The notes: generated from the sequence alone by a model not told the origin. 64,000 bases of DNA from Macrobrachium rosenbergii (GCF_040412425.1 NC_089744.1:38424099-38488098), one strand, 5' to 3'; positions 25,084 through 41,526 are shown, counted from the first letter of the stretch. A program made the numbers and translations.

Positions 25084-25125
25084 AATCCCTGAAGATGTGG
25101 CGATGTTGTCACGAAACGTAGGATT
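25084..25125 (+). ncRNA. Hammerhead-ribozyme-like motif, end of PLE copy 3
   Basis: Third direct copy, unchanged in every paired and core position. Predicted cleavage is after A25120, 3025 nt from the copy 2 site. Confidence 0.8.
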
Positions 25126-25205
25126 AAAACAAAATGCGTATCGCATCGTATTCCTGCCCTTTATCTGCTTCATCGTATGAATGAGCGCCTTGTGCGTCTG
25201 ATCTG

Positions 25206-25208
<3 letters not shown>

Positions 25209-25274
<66 letters not shown>

Positions 25275-25310
25275 GTCTACTGTATACATATATATATATT
25301 ATATATATAA
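25209..25310. repeat. (TA)n microsatellite, right border of PLE array
   Basis: TA run 25209-25269 followed by broken TA repeats. It continues the microsatellite seen on the left border. Confidence 0.97.
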
Positions 25311-28712
<3,402 letters not shown>

Positions 28713-28956
28713 TTATATATGTGGCAAGAAATAATAATTCGTTTGCACAATAGGAAAGGTTATGCAGATAACTGTAATCGTAAAACAATATCATCACTTA
28801 CCACTCCTTGGAAGGTGTACTATAAAGTAGCAAAAGAGGAGAAGCAGTTTAGGTATAGAAGAGAAAAAGAAAAGTGTGTGTGGATCAATGTTTATTTTGA
28901 AACACTTGGGCGATTTATTTTAGAGTTAAGACGGGAAATAACAGTATTTTGCGTAC

Positions 28957-29280
28957 GTTGACCTAAAACGGGCTTTGATAGGATTGATAGAGATACGATG
29001 TCAAGGATGTTGAGGATGTAAGGTATGCCATATAATTGCCTGAGATGGCCTAAAACTACCATGATAAAAACAACGTGTATGGCGATATGCAGATGATAGT
29101 CTTGGTGATAATGAAGAAACCTGCAAAGAGCGGAGAAAGAATTGGAATCTGTTCGTAAGCATAGAAATCTAAAAATTGCTGTTAGCAAGAATAAAGCTGT
29201 TACGGCAAATAGAAGCCTGTAAGATGGAGCAATGGATGTTAGTATGAGTGGTGGAAAAAAGAAAGTTACTGATTCAAATA
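28957..29280 (+). pseudogene. Heavily decayed LINE reverse transcriptase remnant
   Basis: The reading VDLKRAF then DRIDRDTMSRML (28957-29017, one base missing in between) resembles the first catalytic block of LINE RTs. YADDSLGDNEE (29086-29118) resembles the catalytic YADD block. Only about 25 residues separate them instead of about 100, so the middle of the palm is deleted. Downstream, the residues NLKIAVSKNKAV fit the usual block after YADD. Frames change and stops are frequent. A moderately supported fossil. Confidence 0.5.
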
Positions 29281-30822
29281 GTTATTTTTGGAGAAAGCGT
29301 ACTGGATTAAAACAGAATAAGAGAGGAAGCATTTCAAACGACAAGTGCCATCTGAAGCAAGAGGTGGAGAGACTGTAAGGATTACTTAGCCAGCTCGCTT
29401 TGAGACAAGTAGACTGTTGATGGTCAATGGAAAAGACAGCTAAATTAAATAGTCTGTGCAAATTATCTATAATATAAACGGGAGATATGATAAGAACGTG
29501 AGAGAAAATGAACAACAAAATTTTGGGATGAAGTTTTGTTGGAACGAAAAGACTTTAATATTTAATTTTGTGATATTGAGGTTGTCAAGCCAAGCACTGA
29601 AGGGGGTACCTTCGGCCATTCGGCGCTTTACATCGAGGAAAGTGCGAGATGGAGTGGTTGGACAGCAAGACAGAGAGATGCAGAAATTAAAGGTGTTGAA
29701 GTACAAGAATCTAAATGTTGCACCAAGATGTAATAGTTACAGAGACTGCAAGGCAAGACTGAAGAAAAGATGTGGGAATGGAGGTAGAGAAAAAGGCTAA
29801 AGAGTGGGAGCAGCTAAGGGCGAAGGGCACTGCAAACATCCTTTAGTAATGCCTACAGTGCACCGCTTGAGGTGCACTGACAGCACTATCCACATACGAA
29901 GTATTATTAATATCAATAAAACGCGTCAGTTCGCGTAACATTACAGGAAGAACAACAAAGGCAGAGGGGACCTCTGTAGTGCTGACGGGCCCTGCGCGCA
30001 GGTATGCGAAGCTATTCAGTTGTGGAAGCATTGGAAGCATTCTGCACTGGGTTCAGTTAAAATATAAATAAGGTTTACTTGCGATGGAACTCGATATGCA
30101 CTTCCTGGTCTTTGGTGGGGTTATTGGCCTCCAAGTGAATAAAAGAATTTTAAATAGGCATTTTAGATGCGGCAACTTCCTATCATATCCCGCAACCTAA
30201 TGTTTAGCTTACTGGTTTAAAGTCAGATGAGTGTCGATATATTTTTAACCATTTGAAATAAGAGCGGAGGATGATTTCCATTCTGCAAATGTGGGTAGAT
30301 CGTGGTTAAGATTCTTCAATAATTGACAATAGATTTCCATAATATTAACACAACCAACTACGGTTTTTATATATCAAATGACTCGACTATTTTCTTGGCG
30401 GGGGAAGGGCGAAATAATATCCAAGCCATTCTAGTAGCATTGCACATCACAATACACCAATGATGTAAAAGTCCACATAATTATTTTCTTATGTTTTTAC
30501 CTTAGTTTTTAAGTTATTTATTATTCTGATCACAACTCACCAGCTTCAACCAAATGAGACATTTACGAAGAAGAAAAAGAAAAAGAAAAAAAAAGAAAAG
30601 AAAAATGGAGTTAAAGTTACTACTGCATGGGTCAGAGATAATTCTTCTGGTGACTCATGGCAACCGGTGATTCATCCAAGGATTTGATACCTTAACAGGA
30701 TTAAATTTATATCTTTCGCCTCCTTTTTAACTTGAGAGTTGAATTATGAGTCTTATTTTAATTCACGATCCAATCTATATCACAGTATCTTGGCTTGACT
30801 ATATGACACTCCTAAATTTGTG

Positions 30823-30824
<2 letters not shown>
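29281..30824. other. No gene recognised; possible continuation of the decayed LINE
   Basis: The frame 29456-29800 (114 codons) is open and basic but has no recognisable motif; it could be LINE-derived. An A/G-rich stretch lies at 30568-30606. Confidence 0.35.

Positions 30825-30887
<63 letters not shown>
30825..30887. repeat. (GA)n microsatellite
   Basis: GA run of 63 bases. Confidence 0.98.
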
Positions 30888-30888
<1 letters not shown>

Positions 30889-31539
30889 TCAGAGTGAATG
30901 GTCACCGGACCACTTGTCGCAAAACCTCTCATAATAAAGTCTGGAAAAACGCTGAACTTTTAAAGAATATTTTTAAGTACCTAAATGCTTCTACTTATCA
31001 TGAATAATTTGTATTCGAATGACTAAAATTCATTTAACTATTACGATAGAACGTCGCAAATATTACCAAGAAAAAAAGCTAGAATGGTTTTTATTTCAGA
31101 CTTATCTCAAAATCTAATTAAAAATAATCCGAGATTCGGATTGTATTTATTCACAGAGAAACGCTAATGAACATACAAGTTTTCCTTGCACAGATATCTA
31201 ATGTTTAATTTATTTGATTTCACAGTTAAAAAACACGAACACAGTGAAAACTAATTATAATAAAAACTAAACAGAGCCTCTACTAATCTTCGCTGCTCTG
31301 TTGTACATTTCTTTCTTTTCATTCCTAAACAAGTTTTACCCACATGCTCAGCCGAGCGGTTGAATCCATTCTGCAATGCTTAAAATCAGGCTTTTATACT
31401 TTTATTTTATGTTTCTAAGTTAAAATCTTATGTAAAAATGTTTTATGCTCAATTTTACCAATAAGTTTCTAAAGGTGAAGTCGAAAAAAATGTAGCAAGC
31501 TAATCACAGTATTTACAGTTATATACAAATACACGTTTA

Positions 31540-31540
<1 letters not shown>

Positions 31541-31602
<62 letters not shown>

Positions 31603-31652
31603 TATATATACACTATATATATATACACATACATACATACATACATACATAA

Positions 31653-31704
<52 letters not shown>

Positions 31705-31732
31705 TATATATATATATACATACATACATATG

Positions 31733-31789
<57 letters not shown>
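31541..31789. repeat. Compound (TA)n and (ATAC)n microsatellite cluster
   Basis: Three TA blocks separated by ATAC repeats at about 31625-31660 and 31715-31730. Confidence 0.96.
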
Positions 31790-31791
<2 letters not shown>

Positions 31792-31923
31792 GAGTGATTA
31801 CGAAATGGATTTTAGACATAGTCAACTTGTTCGATTAAAAGAAAAATAACCCCAAAAGTAAAACCGTACAAAATAAACATCACCTTTGTAATCGAACCAC
31901 GTCAGAAAATTACTTGGTCATGG

Positions 31924-31924
<1 letters not shown>

Positions 31925-31997
<73 letters not shown>
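31925..31997. repeat. (CT)n microsatellite
   Basis: CT run of about 73 bases. Confidence 0.98.
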
Positions 31998-32000
<3 letters not shown>

Positions 32001-33206
32001 CTGAAGTGCTTCCTATTCCCCAGGAAGGCTTCGCGTGAAAAGCGACCTGTCGCGCCGTATCAGAACGAAAAGAACGGCCCCGGGGATATCACGATTTAAT
32101 GAACAGTATAAATACCATCGAGGAACATCTCCCTCCTTTCCCTTTATCCCCTCGTGTCCAACATCCTCTCCCTTTTATTAGCCTTGTCCTCAACAATCCC
32201 TCTCTCCCTCACGCTCTCCCTCTCCTTTTCTCCCGATCTGGTCTGTACTTGTATGTTCAACTTCTACTTCACCATCTCTTGCAGCAATTTTATGGGACGT
32301 TGACATTCAATAGTTGCCCGTCAAAACGGCATTCATCATCATTAGATTTATGATGGATGCCGATAGTGGTAATTTGGCATTAGATTATGTATGTTCAGGA
32401 GTATTATTTTTATAAATTACAATTCTTTCATTGAAGTAGGAGTATATATGTTAACGGAATTTAACTTAACAAAGTAAAATTCTTTCATTGTCACTGGATT
32501 ATGGATGTTAACAAAAAGCATTTGCATAAAGCCAACATTTTCATCGTGTAGTTATTGAACCTTTATAGTGACATACAAGCATAATCATGTACAAAAAAAC
32601 CCTGTTCTGATTGTCTTCCAGCGACTCGCATTTTACCTACAATTGAGGTCTCATATCGTACATTTCATAACTCTCATATTTTCTAATGGACCCAAATATA
32701 CCAGCAAGTAAATCACTGATACACAAACAAAAAAATCCAGAAGTTTGATATGAAATACAAGTAAAGACCGAGATATCTCTGACTACTAAGAAAAAACGGA
32801 ATGAGTAACACTAAAAATATAAATCAGCCTTCGAAAAACTCATTCAGTTATTAGATACATAATTACAAACCCTCATTACCAAACAACAACAGCTAAGAAG
32901 TCCCAGTGAATAAACCCAATCCTCGACTCAAGTCATTAACAAAACTAGTATAAATTTCAGTTTACATACGACCGTAAAAATCATGGTTGAAGTGAACAAA
33001 TGGAATGGGCCTATTAATTTTAAACTAAATGAAAAAAAACAGCCATTCATTTACGAATACAACTCCCTTTTAATAATGCTTTCGAATGTTACTCGCGACG
33101 AGAAATCTCTGACGGATCAAACGACAGCGTATGGGGACCATATATCTCCATATATCTGAAGTGAGGATCTAGCTATTTGAAAATTTGCATAATGAATGCC
33201 TCCGGA

Positions 33207-33215
33207 CATACACAT

Positions 33216-33278
<63 letters not shown>
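33207..33278. repeat. Compound (CA)n(GA)n microsatellite
   Basis: Short CA stretch to 33226, then GA to 33278. Confidence 0.97.
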
Positions 33279-33281
<3 letters not shown>

Positions 33282-34943
33282 CTGGGTGTCTACATCTGGA
33301 CGACATTCGTGGATTTATGTTTTCCCTCTTCCAGAAACGGCAATTTTGCTGAAAATGATTTTGCCTCTGACTTCAATTTCAATTCTAGATTACAGGGTTT
33401 AGTGAACGCTCTATCTTTAAGTTACACTGTTCGCTTCTCGGTCTTTTAATTTGCATTCTACATCTCAGCACTGTTCTCTTTATTTATTCAAATCATTCAT
33501 AAGGCAGAGACTGAAATGGTGACGACAGACCTGCTCCTATTTTTAAGGAAACATGTTTCAATTGTTCACAGAATATAGGAAGATCGAGAATCTGGTATTC
33601 TAGAAGAGGAGGGCACGGCAGATTGACCAAAGCAGTTGACTCCGGATTGTGCTTTTGACTTCTATTCAGTAGCTGTGGGACTATGACGCCTAGCATGTGC
33701 AGCAAGGACGATAGCGTGGAAACGGCATACAAATAAGTCAGTAAGAGCAATGCTGAAAACAATATCTGTAAAAACAGCACAGAACTGCAGCACTGCTATA
33801 TAACTGAAATGATTCGTCGAAGAGCTTGGTCTTTACGATGAAAACCTTATAACTCTACACTGTCAAGATGAGTAACCCTTGAAAAGCTTCCCCCACATAT
33901 GAGGACAATGCTCCATACAATACATTCTTCGTGATTCTGAATTGCTACTCAGAAAAGTACACGCGTCATCTAAATACCACACCTCACTTCTCAGAAAGAG
34001 ACTTAGCTTGAAATATCACGTGATCTTTTCATTTTAAAGAACCATGGCCCAAATCAAATTCTCAAAGCTTATGGCGAAGAAGGGAATATGAGACAAAGAT
34101 GTGAGGAAAATGGGTTTCGAAAGCATTAAATTGCCTCACTCAGAAATTCTATCCAAATCCGCATTAAATGCATCAAACACAATTAGGCGAGACAGAGAAC
34201 GAGCTTCTGAAGGGTGTTAAAATGGAATGAAGGGCGGTTTTTAAGGAGCAGAATCACCTGCATTTGAATGTATATAGCTAGGGGAAGGTTGAAGAGGGTC
34301 ACTGATGAAATCATAAAGGCTACAGGAGAACAGATCTTTGAGGGATGCCACTGGAGATTGGAAAAATGATAGATGTATCGCAGTCAACAATATCAAAAAT
34401 AAATTTGTTTGATACAATAATGCCTTGAAAATAGTTTAGGGAAAGCAGTAAGGCCAAAACCAAAACATGAGTTTTATTCAGGTCTATATTTTTAGTAATC
34501 ATTGTATTCAATCAATATACATTTTTTTATTATTGCCCATGCACTTATCTAGTTTTCTAAAGCTTACATTTTGCATTAAATCCTACATTATCTAAAATTG
34601 ATACTTTTTAAACACCTTGGTTCTTCCAATGACGAGTTTCGTCGTAAAAATATGACACAGTATCAGGTTTCGCATCAGTGTGGCACATTTTTACTATTCA
34701 CATTAATATTAGATAAAAAAAAACTCTAAGCAGCCATCTGTTAATCAGCGTGATCATTCTGAATCATCCCAACTCATGTTACCGAACCAATAACAAATAT
34801 CAAATGATATTCTATGAAATCACAGCTGGTTTTATTAAACATAACATCTTTGCTTTTACATGGCTCATGAGAATCAGTATTCTTTATTGTAGAATTTGAT
34901 AGAAGAAAAACGAAAGTTTAAAACAAAAAGAGCTTATTTATCC

Positions 34944-35145
34944 AATAGATAACCCATTATAATACATTTCAAGGCAATAGTGGAAAAATAAGTATTTCAT
35001 TTATTCCATGTAAACATATATATACTGTATAGGCACTATCTTTGTATCCCATAAATAACCCATATATAATACATTTCAAGCCAATAGTGAAAAAATAATA
35101 AGTATTTCATTTATTCCATGTAAACATATTATAGGCAACATCTTT
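34944..35145 (+). repeat. Two-copy tandem duplication, about 106 bp
   Basis: The segment with AACCCAT, ATAATACATTTCAAG and TTATTCCATGTAAACATAT occurs at 34944-35049 and again at 35050-35145, with a few small indels. Confidence 0.8.
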
Positions 35146-35579
35146 GTATGCAGACATACAGTAGATACATAAACGACACACGCATACATAAAAATAATCT
35201 GAAAGCGGAAAATCCAAAATATTAAATCTCAGCTCAGAATCCACAAGAATACCAATGAAACTATTTGCTAATTTGTGAGACATCTCGGGTAAACGAAAAA
35301 CATCTTTTAAACTGGGCAAAACGGCATAACCTCTCGGCAAGAGCGACCTTTGGACATACCTTACTACTATAATACTATACAACGAGTCGTCGACCGTCGA
35401 CCATAAACTCTAAATGCGCTGTATATCTCTACCCATCAGACCAAATATGTCCCTATCGGGGATCTTAATATAGTCTACGTACAGGACCTGTACAGACGCA
35501 GAACTAGTCCCCAACGTGAGCGGCATTGTTGGAACACGGAGTATACCCACGGAATCTGAGGTCATTTTGTGAATAAAGC

Positions 35580-36215
35580 GCCTCAACTATAACATGGAAC
35601 AACTAAATAGATGCTTGTGAAATCCTCAACTATATACAGAGTGACTAAATGCTTGAAAGAAAGTCCTCAGCTATATATGGAATAAATAAATACTTGGAAA
35701 ATCCTCAGCTATATAGAATGAATAAATGCCTGAAAGAGAGTCTTCAGCTATATACAGAATAAATACATACTTGGAAAATCCTCAGCTATATATAGAATAA
35801 ATAAATACTTGGAAAATCTTCAGCCATATAGAATGAATAAATGCTTCAAAGAAAGTCCTCAGCTATATACAGAATAAATAAATACTTGGAAAATCCTCAG
35901 CTATATATAGAATACATAAATACTTGGAAAATCCTCAGCTATGTAGAATGAATAAATGCTTCAAAGAAAGTCCTCAGCTATATACAGAATAAACAAATAC
36001 TTGGAAAATCCTCAGCTATATAAATATAGAATAAATAAATACTTGGAAAATCCTCAGCTATATAGAATGAATAAATGCTTGAAAGAGAGTCCTCAGCTAT
36101 GTACAGAATAAATAAATACTTGGAAAATCCTCAGCTATATAGAATGAATAAATGCTTCAAAGAAAATCTTCAGCTACATATAGAATAAATAGATAAATAC
36201 TTGAAAAAAAAGTCT
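35580..36215. repeat. Minisatellite with higher-order structure
   Basis: About 16 tandem units of 35-41 bp, each holding a TCCTCAGCTATAT core. Three variants recur: A (CTTGGAAAATCC... TATAGAATAAAT), B (CTTGGAAAATCC... TAGAATGAAT) and C (GCTTCAAAGAAAGTCC... ACAGAATAAAT). They mostly follow the order C-A-B, making a higher-order period of about 113 bp. The left edge units are more diverged. Confidence 0.9.
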
Positions 36216-37495
36216 TGGCACAAAAGCTTTTCACAAGAGAAAATCCACAAATGACTGAAAAAATATATCTTTTTGTGAGAATCAAAATAAGGCCTGGTAC
36301 CTAAATTCAATTATGAATAAATTGGTGAATGGACGATGAAAATCAAATTAATCAGGTAAATTGAATTTATGTTACAGAATTTAATATAATGAAACTTACT
36401 GCTGTTATATGGTGATTGTTTTGCTATAAAGAAAATAAATTTGAAATATGAATAAAATATTAAGTTTGAACAGAACTGATGGTGATCTGTAAAACGAAAA
36501 ATGCAAGCAAATAATGGTAAATTACGAAAATGAGTAAAATACTGAACTCAAAAAGTGAACTGATATACTTCTGGTTTTACATTGTAAAAACTATGACTCA
36601 AGAAGTGGAAAATTTTGTGCTAATTTGCAGTAATAAAATAAGGTGATTGTTATCAGAAGACAGACAGAATATCCACAGGAATTCAAAAGGATAAAACCCC
36701 TGATCAATAACACAAGAAATAAATAATAAATAACGAGTATTTAAGGAACAAAAACACAAAGTATTTCAACGTCTGAATTATCATCACCAAGAGACAAATA
36801 AACATTATTTCTTGAGGGCAGGTAAACAGCAGGTGGGGCTCAAGTTATGGTACCAGTTAATGCGGAGACAGATTCATCCCTCTTTTTCTGAACACAGAAT
36901 AGACCTCATCAGTAACCCAGTTTAGTTGAGGTTTACGGAGGCTTGGGTTTCATTAAAATGCATTTCATATAATCACAAGTGTGTCTATACACGCTACTTC
37001 ATAGACATATTAATGAAAGATCATTAATAAAATGAACTATTCGTTTAATAATATTTTTCGATATAATTTCTACTAACAACAACTTCACCAACTTTCTAGC
37101 TACTAATTTTATCACAACTAAAATTATTCTTATCAATTATTCCAACTTCAGCATTGCCATGACTATTGTAATCACAATCTGCCCTGAAAACTATCGCCCT
37201 GATTGTAATTGCAACCATCATAAACATCCTCATGAACTTAACATGACTACCTGCAATATTCAGAGTATTTCAACTGACTTTATCTCTGCCAACACTAATA
37301 TCGAAAACAGGGGAAGTTATTAGAACACTTATACTTTGTTTTAATTCCATTTTCTAAATGTCGATTACTGTCCACTTACTTTTACTGGGAAAATTCAAAA
37401 GAACTTGATTTATCCGACTACATATTCCTCATCAGTTCTTATCTATCATTATACAAACTTCTAAATCAAGCAACCTGCCGGGTTAAAACAACCTC

Positions 37496-37498
<3 letters not shown>

Positions 37499-37546
<48 letters not shown>
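37499..37546. repeat. (CT)n microsatellite
   Basis: CT run of 48 bases. Confidence 0.98.
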
Positions 37547-37551
<5 letters not shown>

Positions 37552-38160
37552 TCTTCAAATTTTCTTTCTTATGGTGAATTTGTCAATTGCCAGTGAGAAC
37601 CTATTAATGGCTTTTCTCTAGCGAAAAACCCAGCTACAGAACGGTAATTGCTTGACCGTTTCGGATGACTGATTCTCAGAAAGAAAAAATGAAAAGCGAA
37701 GGAACCCATTTCTTCCCACTCAGAAAAACAAAATTCGCGACTTGCAAAAAACGGTGAAATCTTGTTCCATTCTACGACCAGCTCTAAATGACTAAGGTAT
37801 ATCTACTAACTGTTTAATAATGTATCACTGTCTTAATAATTCATCGACAGTGTTCCTCACTAACTCTAGGTAATACTGTAAGTCATATGCTAAAACTTTT
37901 CGGTTCAGGCCACTAAAAATGGAATAATAATAAAAAAAAAAAAATAACACAGAGACATGATCACCAGACAAGGAAAGTAACTATGCAGACTCCATAGTCA
38001 ACTATATGAAATATACTGACTCGGTAGTCAAATGTATTGTCATCCGGTGATAGCAGCTTGAATTTGTAAAGAGTATGCAGCTATAAGCTTTGCCAAAGTT
38101 CTTTTTTCTAACGGTCAATTTTACTTTATGGCTTCTTATCAGCATCATGCTCTCTGAGGT

Positions 38161-38169
38161 TATTATTAA

Positions 38170-38227
<58 letters not shown>
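38161..38227. repeat. (TTA)n microsatellite
   Basis: TTA run of about 67 bases. Confidence 0.98.
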
Positions 38228-38306
38228 TAAGTCAAGTGAATTACTTTTAAATCTAAAATCATAATTATATTATACACGCTCAAATACATGCATATAAAAA
38301 ACACAC

Positions 38307-38312
<6 letters not shown>

Positions 38313-38376
<64 letters not shown>

Positions 38377-38405
38377 TGTATATATATAAATATATATATA
38401 TATAT
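38313..38405. repeat. (TA)n microsatellite
   Basis: TA run with CTG and AAA interruptions near its right end. Confidence 0.97.
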
Positions 38406-38651
38406 TCATTGAAGGCATTACCTTAGTGGCACCGGTAAGTTTTTTATTATGAAGCTTACCAGCTTAGCATCGGAGTTTTTCCGATTCTCATGGATAAGTT
38501 TCTAGTGAAAATTACGCAGACTCCTTTCTCCTATTTGCCGTTTTTTGCTCAAACAGCTGTTCCGCCAATCTGTGGGTTTTTCAAGCGACTATTAAGTACA
38601 ATCTGGTATCACATAGTTTTGTTTCATCGTTCTGTTGAAAACGCAAATCAA

Positions 38652-38748
<97 letters not shown>

Positions 38749-38770
38749 AATATATATGTATATATATACG
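38652..38770. repeat. (TA)n microsatellite
   Basis: TA run with TATG and CACA interruptions; followed by GATA-rich DNA to 38900. Confidence 0.96.
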
Positions 38771-39153
38771 TGGGTGTGTATCAAAAGTAAAAGAAAATCT
38801 TCGCGGATGTGTATATACACACACATAAGCACAAAAACACACATATATATTAACAGATAGACAGATATATAGATAGACAGATAGAGAGATAGACAGATCA
38901 CTTTCAACAGAGTAAATGAAGACAAACATTTTTCCTATTAACCTCAAAATCCATTTACCGATACGGTATAAACCAAAGGGTGAAAATGAGAAGGTTGTAC
39001 CAAAGAGTGAATAACCAGGTTTCATGTTCTGACGTCGCTTCATAGCAAAAGACAATTAGGAGATAAGAGAGAGAAGGGTGACACATTATTTTACCATCTG
39101 GGATTCGTGTATCTGGCAGGGGTGTGTACGTTTATGTGTGCGTACTAGGGGGA

Positions 39154-39155
<2 letters not shown>

Positions 39156-39212
<57 letters not shown>
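39156..39212. repeat. (GA)n microsatellite
   Basis: GA run of about 57 bases. Confidence 0.98.
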
Positions 39213-39216
<4 letters not shown>

Positions 39217-39431
39217 GTTGATATTCTGTTCCAGCCAACTCTCATTATTATTTATCAATATATCAACTTTTCTAAAATAAAGTAGATAATAATTACTAGC
39301 TTGAAATAAAACTATAGCTTTTATTCTACATAGAAAATGTTACTGACTTCCGCTCATATAGTTCTCTGCAGAATGTAGAAAAAGAAAGAGTTCACGTAAG
39401 CACAGTCAGCGAATGTCTGCGGAATGGATAC

Positions 39432-39435
<4 letters not shown>

Positions 39436-39472
<37 letters not shown>
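39436..39472. repeat. (GA)n microsatellite
   Basis: GA run of 37 bases. Confidence 0.97.
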
Positions 39473-39475
<3 letters not shown>

Positions 39476-40772
39476 ATCTTTGTAGCAATTATGTAAGCCC
39501 TGTTAGTGCCAAAAACCACCGTCGACCTAAATTAATGAATTTATCCTAATGAAAAAGAAAAAGAGTAATGACGTTTTGCTACGATCAATCTTTCTTAAAT
39601 GAAAATCGAAAACTGTCATTTTAAGTAAAGAGAATTCGTGCCAGGTTTACCAAACATGGCTACTTCGAATTTCAGTTCAAGAAAAACGTCGCTATCATCT
39701 TCAAAGCGAAACTCTAATGCCTGTGCAACACTGCACTGAATCCAGCGGCCACCATAATTTCACGACAGTGTGGATTGCGAAGGAAATTAACGCAGCGCTA
39801 AATTGTAATTAATACACTCAATCGCACGCGGTGGGGAGGGGGTCGGGGGCTGTGGTGGAGGTGGCTGCGAGAGGGTAGGTAAGGTTAGCTTAATTTGTGA
39901 CCTTACATATTGACCCTCTTCTCGCCCCCATTTCCCACTCCTTCCTATGAATCCATAAAGGGGTTATGCATTATTCATGGAGATCACGTAATTGCTCTAT
40001 TCAAGATCCCCCACCCCGAAGAAGTCTCACATTACGAGGCCTACGGCCAACGCCGCCACACCCTCTGGAGGTCGATGGAGCTAATTAATTAGGCCTGCTT
40101 CGTAATTAAATGCAAACTCTCAAATTTCGAATATCAATATCGATCTTAATATCTTGGATGGGACGGTCAGACTTCTTAATTGTAAATTCGTCGGTATCAT
40201 CTACGTCAATCTATTTATCTCGAATAATTCCCCTTCATAATTGCCATGCACTCCCGTGTCTTAAATTCATTTGCCTAATGCATTTATATAAACTTCCGCA
40301 AATCGCCTCTCCCTAAGGAAAATTAACATAATCTATTAAACCCACAGCGAAGGTTGCTCCACGAGAAAACCTTCACTCTGATTGGCCGTGGATCTAGAGC
40401 CGACCAATCACTGCTTGTGATATGTGTCGGAGTTATAACCGAGTTCCTAGGGAAAAGCATTTGTTCCAAGAGGGGAGCGACCCTACTCATTAGTGCGTCC
40501 ACTTTAATAAGGTTTCCTTTTCCAAGCATAAACCCAAAGCAATCAAGTAGAGAGATGAGAAGATTGATAGGAAGGGTTGGAAAGGCGATGACATGCATCT
40601 AATGAAGCATTTCATGCAATCTTCGACGGCGAGGGTGTTTCAATTGTATTTCTGTGACTTTTTCATTCTTTTTTTATTTAGCATTATCTGGGAGGTGCTT
40701 TTCCAGATAAATAATCCAGTACTTTAAGAAAAGAAATCTAGCATCAAAAGGAAAGTGTTTTAACTACCTTTC

Positions 40773-40775
<3 letters not shown>

Positions 40776-40821
<46 letters not shown>
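40776..40821. repeat. (TA)n microsatellite
   Basis: TA run of about 45 bases. Confidence 0.97.
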
Positions 40822-40824
<3 letters not shown>

Positions 40825-41522
40825 TAACGGTGACTGTTTCTTTCCTTCTGTTGCCAAGCTTTGGGATTCTCTTGCTGTTTTACGTTCCCCCGATTCAAAA
40901 CCCTCTAGAAGTGACACCACTGATACCTATGGGATTAACCTTCACAATTTCTTTATTTCATTTCATTTAGTCTTATAGGTTACATAAGAACAGCTGGTTG
41001 CCTGTTTGTTCTTTTTTGTTTTCAATGAAACTTATGTGAAAATAACGCATTTTTACACGTGAAATCAGTAATACATTTAATGAATCAAACTACTTCAAAC
41101 GTCCTTAACCTTCGCCTATTCATTTCAAATTTACTTCCGATTACAGCAAGCAAACTGACTATATTGCAAAATATTAATATGTTTCCTATAGACAGACATC
41201 ACTGTAAACAGCGCCAAGGCTAAAACTATGAGGAGTAAATTTATGCAGCATATGGCCACCACTGAAATGCCTACAAAAATATTAAAAAAAGAATGAATCT
41301 TCAGTGTTTTGATCACAATAGTTGTTTCTAACGGACGGTACAAAACACCTCATCCCTTAAGTTCCGAGGTATACCCTAAGTACAAAATAACAATTCCATG
41401 AATATACAAACATAGCTTGTATCTAACACAACCTTGTGTTGTTGGATTCTTCTGTAATAACAAAACAGTGGTGAACAATACACACTGTGGCTTACTGGCA
41501 AAGACACTAACGATACATGATG

Positions 41523-41526
<4 letters not shown>

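Larger units (their letters stand above)
17053..25208 (+). mobile_element. Penelope-like retroelement (PLE) tandem array
   Basis: Composite array of one PLE family. An inverted 3'-end stub (17053-17581) is followed by a 5'-truncated sense copy (17579 to about 19069) and two full-length copies in head-to-tail order; equivalent points recur at 19033, 22059 and 25084, a unit of 3025-3026 bp. Each full unit carries a protein with PLE reverse transcriptase motifs and a C-terminal GIY-YIG endonuclease. Tandem copies with a 5' inverted fragment are a known hallmark of PLE insertions. Both outer borders abut (TA)n tracts (16980-17052 and 25209-25269), so the array sits inside a microsatellite and no target-site duplication can be read. 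The last copy runs about 88 bases past its ribozyme motif into the start of a further unit. The RT and endonuclease type is clear; the clade (Neptune- or Poseidon-like) is not settled. Confidence 0.95.
32000..35579. other. No gene recognised
   Basis: Apart from the (CA)(GA) tract and the 106-bp duplication, this is AT-rich DNA with short frames only. Confidence 0.45.

Noticed and set aside
35580..36215. CRISPR-like array reading of the minisatellite
   Set aside because: Units are contiguous and similar along their whole length; there are no unique spacers.
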